NCBI RefSeq assembly: GCF_016859285.1
Contig: NC_053400.1
Span: 17,426,046-17,490,045, forward strand
DNA: 64,000 nucleotides
Origin: Xiphias gladius
Taxonomy: Eukaryota > Chordata > Actinopteri > Istiophoriformes > Xiphiidae
Reading direction: 5' to 3'
The number at the start of each line of letters is the position of its first letter. Position 1 is the first letter of the stretch. This document shows positions 48,357 through 57,600 of this stretch, piece by piece. The notes beneath the pieces were generated by a model, which made no database searches, was not told the DNA's origin, and worked only from the letters and a program-made list of their open reading frames with translations. Made by a program: the position numbers and the translations under genes.

Positions 48357-48831
48357 ATTATTGTTATTGTTGTTGTTATTAAAATCAAGGTCAAGGCTAT
48401 GGCTACTCTACAAGGAAATGTCTAATATCATTGGCTAATTGACAATAATTAACAGTTAAAGCCTACAGAGAGTATTTGTAAAAAATAATAATAATAAAAT
48501 CATTTTAAGTATATTTTTGTCCTATTCTTCCAGAAGTTCAAACAACAATCTTAGAAACTGAGAATAAATATTGTAAACCTTAGACAAAGTCTCAGTCAAC
48601 CTACTTGTGAGCTTCCACATCCTCGCCGTTTTTAACCCATGTTTTTTTTAAAACACCGTTGTTGCAGGTATTCCTCGGTACCATTCCCAGTCTCCCAGCA
48701 TGTGTGACCGAAAGGAGTTCGTCTTCTCGTTCAACGCCATGACGTCCTCGGCGATGCACTCACCGGGCAGCAGCTCGTACTACCACCACCAACAGGTCTC
48801 CTACCAGGACATCAAGCCCTGCGTCATGTGA
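46414..48831 (+). CDS. foxf1: Forkhead box F1 (transcription factor), two coding exons
   Basis: The coding parts are 46414-47392 and 48668-48831 (979 + 164 nt), giving 380 aa, close to the 379 aa of human FOXF1. Residues about 50-145 form the winged-helix forkhead domain: [18 protein letters not shown] opens it, and [15 protein letters not shown] (97-111) is the DNA-recognition helix. [19 protein letters not shown] and the basic [12 protein letters not shown] tail follow. C-terminal family signatures are [37 protein letters not shown] and the final YQDIKPCVM. The protein binds RYMAACA-type sites in the nucleus and directs lateral-plate, gut and lung/swim-bladder mesenchyme. FOXF1 rather than FOXF2 is chosen because of sequence match and the adjacent mthfsd. 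A second in-frame ATG (46468, Met19) aligns with the human start, so the first 18 residues are a fish-type extension or an alternative start. Confidence 0.97.
47393..48667 (+). other. foxf1: foxf1 intron
   Basis: A 1275-bp GT-AG intron at the position conserved in vertebrate FOXF1, splitting the Gly codon of LQGIPRYH. It contains a GC-rich patch (47985-48135), with GTCAATTAGCCCCGCG at its end, and a TTA repeat at 48303-48380. The GC-rich patch could be regulatory, but nothing proves it. Confidence 0.93.
48303..48380. repeat. (TTA)n microsatellite in foxf1 intron
   Basis: ACT units pass into about 13 TTA units and then TTG units. Confidence 0.93.
48668..48831 (+). CDS. foxf1: foxf1 coding exon 2
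   Basis: The acceptor is TTGTTGCAG. The exon encodes [40 protein letters not shown] and [14 protein letters not shown] in three consecutive segments and stops with TGA at 48829-48831. This C-terminal block is the most conserved part of FOXF proteins outside the DNA-binding domain. Confidence 0.97.
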
Positions 48832-49760
48832 TGCCCCCCGCGGACGATCCGCAGACCGGAGGACGGCGTCGCGGACCCGGGCCGGTGCGGCAGAGTGAAC
48901 TGAGACGAGAACGAACGAGTAAATAACCACTGAGACGCGTGGCGGCGTGCCCCGGCCCTGGAGAGTGCCCTCTGCTTCAAGTAGACCCGGACTACTTTTC
49001 TGTACGGTTTTTACACAGCGACAAAAGACACGGAGACAGGCCAATCACAAAGCAACCACCTAATAATAATATATAATAATAAAAACTTTTTCATGCCGTC
49101 AACATCGACCAGCGGGGTAAAGACTGGGCGTATGAAACCCTGCTGCTGTTTGGTACTTAGTCCTGCAGAGCGGATGACTACCACTTCACACCTTTGTTCA
49201 TGTTTATTCTTCTTGTTAAAGTAGGCCAATGTAAAAATGCACACTCTCGTTTTCTCCGTCTGAAGTTTGTTCTCTTCTTTTCTTTGACAAATTAGACTGA
49301 GGCTCTTTTTTTTTTCTCTCTATCTTTTTGTTTTTTTGGACATACATACCAGCGTTGAATTTGAAATGAACAATTATGGACATTACACATATACTGTAGG
49401 TCCATATATACTGTGTAAAAAAAAACGATGAAGGCACTTTTTGAATAGCCTATAAGCGCAACTTTTTATTTATTCTGTAGGCCTACATATTTTAATTTCA
49501 GGCGAATTGGCCAAGGAGGTATATGCTTTATTGGCAATATTTGTCAGAACGCTTATTATTTGTTTTAAAATGAAAATTGAGAATATATTGTAAGCACTGT
49601 TATGTCGTTTGTGTTAGATATATGTAGACCATTACTTTCAGCACTGTATACTTATATATTGTTAGGAAAAGTAGCGAGGGTCCACCAGTGAGGGCTAATC
49701 TTAAAGGCTATATTACAACAAATCATTTGTAAGAAATAAAATATATCTGTTGGGCTGTTT
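48832..49760 (+). other. foxf1: foxf1 3' UTR
   Basis: Two canonical AATAAA signals are visible, at 49078-49083 and 49735-49740. They would give 3' UTRs of roughly 0.27 and 0.92 kb. AU-rich pieces (ACTTTTTATTTATTC near 49460) lie only in the longer form. The true cleavage sites are not visible. Confidence 0.6.
49735..49740 (+). terminator. foxf1: Distal poly(A) signal of foxf1
   Basis: Canonical AATAAA in an AT-rich stretch, followed within about 20 nt by TG/GTTG-rich sequence (CTGTTGGGCTGTTTG) suitable as a downstream element. Confidence 0.5.
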
Positions 49761-51248
49761 GAGCCTGAATCCACAAAAACCAGACATATTTCGATTTAAT
49801 CACACACTTATAATCTCTGGCAATTTTTTTTTTTTTTGGGAGGGGGGGCGTTGCAAACATATATGCCACTAAAACTGAAAATCTCTGTAGATTTCAAGAC
49901 AGTGATCGTTACAACACAATCAACCCAAAATTAGCAGTATTTCAAGAGTGAGTCAATTTGTGCCCTTACTGAAAAAAAAAACCAAAACAATATTTATAAT
50001 AATTCAGCAGGTTTCTTACATAAATGTGTAAACTTGTAATCGATTAATCAATCTAAGTAAAAAGGTGGGGAGACTGAGTTGATGTGGGTCTGATCTCGAC
50101 ATGTCTGGCGATAACTCAAGACAGAAATTTAAAGAACAATACGCACGTAAGGTTCACCCGATTATTACAGCAGTGCTACAGAACCATGTCACAGGAAAAT
50201 CACGGCGGTGTCCGTAGAATATACTTGAGACCATGGCTGAAGCCGGAGCCTGACAGTTCAACCAATCAGCGGAGCCGCCTGTTGTTTTCACCTGGCAGGA
50301 GCAGGTCCCGTCTGTTACGGTGAACTGGTATTATATCAACAAATCGGATTTTCCACAAAACAACTGTTAGCTGATGTATATTTAAAATACATGGTTCGAA
50401 AAGATAATTACTACACGCCTTCAACGCGTACGAGTATGAGCGGCAGTTAAGGCGCAACAAACCAGGGGCAGAGATCTCTCTCACGTTTGGTTACGGGGTG
50501 AAAACCTGGTTGTTGTGCAGTTGTTTTCCTCAAACGCATTTTGTCCAAAGAATATTTATGCATAGTACCCTGGTGGAAATATAATAAATTCTGCTGATCT
50601 AAATTAATCCTTTACTTCATGTAATGAATTGTTCAGGGGTCTCCAACATGCATCAACTTTTGAGAATCTGCACCAAGAAGGGGCTTTGAGGAAATAAAAA
50701 CCTCTAACTAATAACTTATGAAAAGGGGGAAAAAAAGTGTAATAGGTTTTACATAAAATATGAAGGTAGGCTACGCAGGCAAAGCCCCTTGTTTCTCCTC
50801 TTAAAATCACTTTTTAAATATTACAGAAATATCCACTACAACATGTACAGCAAAGGCACAGGAATAAGATGCAATTTAACATGCACACTTATGATGAATA
50901 AGTGAATCCGTGAATGTCTTGTCCCGCCATGGAAATATTAAACACTATTTATCAAAATATAACTTATGGGCACATGAGCCCATTTTCCTAAACACTCTTT
51001 ACCAGATTCCTTATGGTTTGTTGATTATGGCAGTTGCAAAATTCATAATTGTTAGTTTTACCATCTTAAAGTGTACGACTTACTGCATATAGTTTAAGGC
51101 TAATGCAGGTAATATTAATTTGACTGGGCACAATTTTTTTTTTTTTTTTTTTAAAGTCTAGATATCTTTTAGAATTTGAATTCTCTTAAGTTTCAGAGAA
51201 GTCTGTGAAGTCAGTGTTGAAAACCAAAAAAACAGTTGCTCCCAATGC

Positions 51249-51286
<38 letters not shown>

Positions 51287-52739
51287 AGGCAGCAATATAT
51301 TTTGTAAGTGAATTTTATTTTAAGATGTGTCCTTTTTAATTTTATTTTGCAAGTCATGCTGTTGAGGTTTGTGTGCAGACATATCTTCACATCATACTGT
51401 TTTGATAATCGTGTAGCTTTGCAACCTCACAACACTGACCACTAACTGAACCCCAGTAAAATGAGCATGCCATTGAGCACAGGGGTAGCAGGCTCAACAG
51501 CAGTGGAACGGCACATTAACACACTGATGACATTTGCCGAGGTTTAGTGCTCTGGCGGAGCTGAGGGAGAGAGCTGGGGATCCACAGCTGTTCCCTGGCC
51601 AGGCCTGGATGAAAGCTCCATAAAAAGCCTGAAGCCTGCCCTGTGCAGACAGACATACTGTGTGCCTGTGTCTCAATACAATCAAGGCTTCAGAGAAAAC
51701 AGGACACTTCTCCAGCACTACAGACGGACACAAGAGTGACTATTTAGCAGGTAATGTGCAGAAACACAAAGATATAACAAAAACATTACAGGTACAAGAT
51801 ACAGGTCACCGGGCCCTAAAGTCTGGATAAGTCATTTGCATACCTGAGATACCGTATTTCTAAATTAACCTGTTGTTCTCTCTGAAAACCAACAGTCATA
51901 ATGCAGACAGAGCTGCTTTCAAAAAAAGGCAAAACTTAAATGTCACCCTTGCTGCATGATGTGTGTAACCCAATAAGAAAGCAACAATCTTGTAACATTT
52001 GCCTACAGTCATTCCTCCAAGTCTTGTCAAAATTTCATCAGTGGTCTGAGACATCATGTTTACATTTAACATCTGACCTTAAATCACTGCCATGTCAGTA
52101 GAAAAATCTGTGTTATTTTGTATGATAGTTTGAGGTGGTAACAGGCTTTGTTACAACTGATCTTACAGTTAAGGAATTTCTTTTTTCTAAAATTGCAGTC
52201 TGATCTCCAAAAAGGGAAGAACAGTGATTCAGCATCCCTTAAATATTTCTCAAAATCAAACTGAGATAGTGCACAATTCTTTGTTTTAAAAGAAAGACAC
52301 TAAGACTGAACAGGTACAGTCAAACGCTTTAGTACAGAATGTTACTGTCCACTGTGATACAAACAGATGCATAAAGACTATTAACAGGTCATTCAGGCAT
52401 CTCTTATTCATTAAATGGTGATGCTGGCACCATACACAAACTAATCTAGCCATACAGAATGCTATGAATAAGTCATTGTTATCAATAAAAGGCACAAAAT
52501 ATCACTGCTTGTCTACTTCCACCATACTGAAAAATAACTAGGCAAGCATAGAAAACAAGAAGAAAGCCTGAGAAAGACTGAGCTTCAAAAAGGCTATACA
52601 ATCCTCCAAATGTGTTTTTAAATAAAATAGGTTTAGTGTTTATAATCTGCATACCGATTGATAATCAACTGTTTCAGGATCGTCACAATTATATAATGGC
52701 TATTTAAATGCATAATATTGCTGTGGTCTGTTATCAAAA
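49761..52739. other. foxf1-mthfsd intergenic sequence, no gene seen
   Basis: AT-rich. Contains a CpG-bearing, CCAAT-containing block (50090-50330), a T19 run (51134-51152) and an A41 run (51252-51292). Open frames are short and without domains. Confidence 0.5.
51252..51292. repeat. Poly-A run of 41
   Basis: Forty-one consecutive A, the longest homopolymer in the window. A T19 run lies 100 bp to the left, so the pair could fold on itself. A retroposed tail is possible, but no recognisable inserted gene precedes it. Confidence 0.93.
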
Positions 52740-53280
52740 TAGAAGTTTGTTTTAAGTGTTACTAGTATGTTCAAGTTCTCAAAATTTGGTTGAAACTGGA
52801 CAATAAGTCCAGGATTTATGGCAATTTATGTCAAATGGACCACATCTATTTGGCAATGAAACAGAAGAGAAAACAACAGTGCTTATAAAATGGTTCAAAT
52901 GTACCAGATTTGGTGAGGATTGGATGGGATTTGTAGGAGAAGTGGTCAGAACATGTGTTTAGCAAAAACAAAAAATTCAGAATTGTGGAAAATCTTTGCG
53001 GTCAAACATTATGGCATATCTGGATACATAAACGTTAGACCCATGAATTTTCAATTATACTAGCATACCTCATGGGGCAGGAATTATCAGCATTGTATAA
53101 TATGTGTAAATGGCCACATGGTGGCGCTACCTGAAAGAAAAACTAACCAGTTCTTACGCCCATGGCCTCGGGTAAATGTTTTTTGAGATAACTAAAAAGC
53201 AGGCAGGTCTGACAACATGTCCTTCTTGGAGGAGGTAATACTGATCGCTGGTTGTGGAAATAAAATGTACCGAACACTGG
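52740..53280. repeat. Probable old interspersed repeat
   Basis: Phrases such as CCAGATTTGGTGAGGATTGG, TTTGTAGGAGAAGTGGTCAG and ACATGGTGGCGCTACCTGAA resemble a repeat spread through fish genomes. The copy is diverged, and family and edges are uncertain. Confidence 0.4.
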
Positions 53281-53569
53281 TATGTTCAACGAAGAGACTG
53301 TCTACATAGTCTGTGGTTTTAAACAGAAAAAAAATGTAGTCTATTTCCTAAAAATCACTCAAAGAAGCACCTTCAAGGGATGAAGGCCCTCGGGACACGC
53401 AGACCTTAAAGTGTGTGTGAATTAAACAGGCCAAATAGGCGTATTGTGAAATGGTATTAACAAAATATTTTTCTAGTGAAATGCTTTATGATGGTGCGAT
53501 TCAGCAGTATTTTTAGTTATTGCTGTTGAGTCATCTAACTGAGATCCTCCAATAATAAATCAAAAACTA

Positions 53570-53845
53570 GAACGGCACTCAGTAGAGCGCATACCTCTGC
53601 CAGTACAAAAAACTGAGGAAAATGTTGAAAAACGCCCTATCTCGCACCGTAAAGGGAAGTGTTAAAAAAAATTCCTGGATCAGCACCCGAATGAAGTGGG
53701 TTCTTCCCTGGTCCATGCCCCATCCCACCAACTAGTTTGGTGCAAATCAGTTCGGGGCGATTCATTTGCGTAGTCCTGCTGACAGATAAACAAACCAACA
53801 AACAGACACGGGTTGAAAACATAATCTCCTTGGCAGAGGTAAATA
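53570..53845. mobile_element. Short fish interspersed repeat with terminal inverted motif
   Basis: TACCTCTGCCA (53592-53602) and its exact complement TGGCAGAGGTA (53831-53841) bracket about 230 bp. The interior includes AATTCCTGGATCAGCACCCG and GACAGATAAACAAACCAACA. I recognise the CTCAGTAGAGCGCATACCTC...CTCCTTGGCAGAGGTAA pattern from many teleost genomes. It is non-coding and lies just downstream of the mthfsd stop, so it may be inside the mthfsd 3' UTR. Confidence 0.65.
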
Positions 53846-53922
53846 TTTTTAAAAAGTCTTCTTAAGGCATCTAAGGTTGCTCCATAATTAATATTTCTTG
53901 GGCTGTGTATTGCCTATTGCTA

Positions 53923-54660
53923 TTACTGGTCAGTCTTTTCAGCTGTGTCACCCTTGATAACTGGTGATGCTGATGCTGATGGTCTCTGTCTCCTATTGGA
54001 CTGTCCAGACCTTTTGCCTCCCCGTTGGCTCTTGGCCAGCTCAGCCTGCAGGCTGTAACCATTCAGATTGAGACCCTGCAGGGCCTCCAGGGCCTGCTCT
54101 GCAGCCTGAGGGTCACTGTAGTCAAGGAAGGCCCTGTGTTGAGCTCCCTGCCAGGTGAGCCTCAGCGGAGCGGCCTCCCTCTCTCTTAGGGCAGTTTTCA
54201 GCTCGCTAACACGCAGCCCAGCAGGGATTCCCCCCAGGTAAACTGTGGTCACACTCAGAGGGAGCTTACGTTTAGACATGACTTCACTTTCCCTTTCCTC
54301 TGGGCCCTTCTCCTGCATGTTCCCTCCACTTTTTCCCTTTCTTTTCTCGTCGATTTCTCCCTCATTAACCTCCCTGCCATCTCCTCTGCTTTCTTTCCTC
54401 ACTCTAGCTGTGCGCAGCCTGGCTTTCTGTTCTCCCTCTGCTCTTTTCTCCTGTTTGGAGTCCTGTGTGGATTCTCCCTCAGCATCCTGCTGCATGTTCT
54501 GCCTTGGCCTCCGTCGGGTTTGGCTTTTGGGTTGACTGGTCTGCACACCAGGTTTTGCTGCAGCAGGCACCGCCCCCAGTGTTACATCCTTTCCAGCCTG
54601 TTCCTCCAGAGCACGCAGCTTCTTCAGGATGGGAATCTTCTGCAGCTTTTCTGTGTCGAG
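53923..54660 (-). CDS. mthfsd: mthfsd last coding exon (linker and RRM)
   Basis: The acceptor is GTGTCTTCAG and the exon opens [20 protein letters not shown], matching the end of the cyclo-ligase-like domain in human MTHFSD. A Glu/Lys/Arg-rich linker and the RRM follow, then a basic tail ([14 protein letters not shown]). TAA is at 53925-53923. No canonical poly(A) signal was found by eye just downstream. Confidence 0.95.
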   Translation of the reverse strand, partial: LDTEKLQKIPILKKLRALEEQAGKDVTLGAVPAAAKPGVQTSQPKSQTRRRPRQNMQQDAEGESTQDSKQEKRAEGEQKARLRTARVRKESRGDGREVNEGEIDEKRKGKSGGNMQEKGPEERESEVMSKRKLPLSVTTVYLGGIPAGLRVSELKTALREREAAPLRLTWQGAQHRAFLDYSDPQAAEQALEALQGLNLNGYSLQAELAKSQRGGKRSGQSNRRQRPSASASPVIKGDTAEKTDQ

Positions 54661-57600
54661 CTGAAGACACAAAACTGGACAGGCTCAGTTAAGCTGAAGG
54701 GGGGTGGGGTGGGGTGTCACACACAGCAAAAAAAATGCCCTGCTCAGAGCCAATGCAGCATACCTATGAGTTAAACTAATAAAGCAAAGCTTGACAAATT
54801 AAGTGTTATTATTCTATCCTGCTCACCACCCATGCAACAGTAATAACCTTCTTTATAGCAGCAGGACATTTAATTTCCCAAGCAGTTAAAAATAAAGACT
54901 TTTCTTGATTTGTTGGGTCTTCAAGTGTCTTGGCAGCCTTTGATGCTGACCAGTCCGGTAAAGGATATACGGCGCTATTGTTTTTACACTGGCCTGTTTG
55001 ACCCGTCATTCCCCTGCCCCTGGAGAGCCAAGCTGGCTGGGTAGAGGAGCCTTTGATGATCAGACATGGCCATCCTGCCTGTGAGGTTACTGGGTCCTGT
55101 TTACTTACATGCCTGTCTTAAGGAAACCCAGGGGTTGCACACAAACTCTCCACATGATAAGAATAATACCTCCAGCATGTCTAATTAAAGACAAATTATC
55201 ATGTGGAAAAACACATAACATCCATCTGCCAGTGTCAGTAAATCAGAGGCAGCGTAAGGTCCAGGCTCTCGTTTAAATATAGAGAGAAGAAGTACGATTT
55301 TAGATGTATAATCACACAGTTAATTTTTTGTTTTGTTTTGTTGGCTGTTTTTCTCCAGACTCTTTTGTTTTTGATAGCTGGTTGTTTGTATATCTTGGGA
55401 GTACATTATATATATGCGCTTTAAGTACTGTATATAAAAACTAAAATTCTAACTCATATTACTATTGCTGCTACTACTGATTAAAAAAGTGAACCAAAAA
55501 TGAAACAAAAGGCGTAATAAGTTGATAATTATTAGTACAAACAAATGAAATGCACACAGAACCAGGATGGACATAGGAGTCCTCTGATGAGGTGTGGTGT
55601 CCTTACATGTCCATTAGAGGGCAGTGTCTCTAAAGAAAGGAGCTAAACATTTTGATAGTAGCATCGATCCACAAGCCTACTCTTTAAGTTTATGGGAGGG
55701 TCATAATGATGTGTGCTCGCAATCAGATCAGAAGACACCTGAACCTTTACAGGACAGGTGGCTTGGAGGAGTAGGCGAGAAAAACTGATCTAGACTATTA
55801 AACATTTGCTCGATAAACAAAACAATCCAGTGTTTGTAATAGGTTTTCTTTTCAGGGGAATAGCTTTTTTTTTTTTTTACTGTTCAACACAAAGTTTATA
55901 CATTTTAACATCACAGACTTAATCAAATTGTGTTGTATGTTTTCCCATAAAACAGTAATAACATAACATCTTAGTTTGTAACAAGTCTGACTGTCTAAAA
56001 TGTAGTAGAGCATTTTAATAGAAACAACAGAGGCAAGGGCTTTTTTCACCGCAGATATTGTATCTGGTCAAGCACAGGTGTCACCAATGACATTAAGGAC
56101 GGCTCAGTGTGACAGTGAGTCAACATGCACAACACCAGGACTCTGAAACTAAAGCATCTAAGTGGAATCCAGCCAACATTAATTTTATTGTCTACACCTG
56201 TGATTTTCCTCCTGTGACATATCAAAATGTCTTCTGTGGAAAAGGCCGTTAGCGCCTCTATCATTTCTACAGTTTTATTTGGCAATTCTGCTTCCGTCCG
56301 CCTGATGTTGAACTGCCGTGCTCTTAAATTAGCACCATGGTTAAGGTTTTAAGATTGATTTAATTTTATGTGGTTTTTCCGTGTCTCATCAAGTTACATA
56401 AGTTGAACTAATATATTTATTTATTGTACATTTCATGCATTATTTATCATTATAAAACAGCCTGCTGTTTTCATAGTGTTATACATTCAATTAATGCAAT
56501 TATTACAATTGATCCACATTATAAGAAGAACACACTGAATGACTGGATCACTGACAGCATGCCTTTAACTTTATGAAAGGAAATTCCTTGAAATTAATAC
56601 TTTTTTCCCTTACTTTCATGCTTTTTTCAATTCAACTTTTTTTTTTGTTATGCTTTTAGACATTTTATGATTTAATTGGATAGATCCAGTGGAGAAATGA
56701 CAGGAAGTAACAGGGGAGAGAGAGAGAATGACATGCAACAAAGGTCCCTGGCCAGACGCATACCAGGGATGCTGTGGTCTTAACTGTTTGGAGACTTAAC
56801 TCCCAGGTCACTATGGCGCGCCTTTGAATCAACTTCACTATGAAATAACTGTATTGTGAACTTACAGTCGCACAGCAAAGAAAAGTTATTTAAATGTACC
56901 TTAGTCCAGATGATTCCCTGTGGCTTGGGTAACTGACAGTTTGTTTTAATAACTCTGGTGGGTGTGAGGATGTAGTCCACAGTCAGGTCATGGTTTTCTA
57001 TTAGCTCCTCTGGAATGTCCACCACCTGAAAGGCACAAATATCCAAATTAGCCCCGAAACAACAGTTGATGTGTTCCATTAAACCTTTATAACAATTTTA
57101 AGAATTAAGAGAGAAGGAGACAATTAGTTTAAATCATATTTTCTAGTTATAAATATTAAACTTCTAAAATATGAGTCTACTCACATCTGTGTAAGCTGAA
57201 GACTTGTTTTTTTACCGTTTTCACCATTTTCAATGCTGTGGTGTTAATCTTTAGTCTTTATTTGATAAAGTGACTCAAACTGCACATACTGTAGCTTTAA
57301 TCAAATAATAATTTCACCGGTACTTGACAAAAAGAGAAAAAAAAACAAAAAAACAACCGAGTTCCACGAAACAATTGGTTTGTTCAGTAAGTTCCACCTA
57401 CACAAACTAACCTGGCAGTCATGGACAACAGTAACCACCACAGTTGACTCATTCACAGCTTGCATTGAAGCCATCATGCCATACTCCATGTCAGCAAAGC
57501 CCTCTCCTTTTCCAATGCGAAGGCCTACAAGAGGAGGGAGAAGCCATGAAAACATCTTATAGGCAGGTTTTTATTGGCATTATTATTTGATAAAGAGAAT

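Larger units (their letters stand above)
54661..56899 (-). other. mthfsd: mthfsd last intron
   Basis: A 2239-bp GT-AG intron. It contains a diverged interspersed repeat (56060-56250, related to 63090-63295), a second repeat fragment at 56640-56830, and a repeat-free block (54870-55140). Confidence 0.85.
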
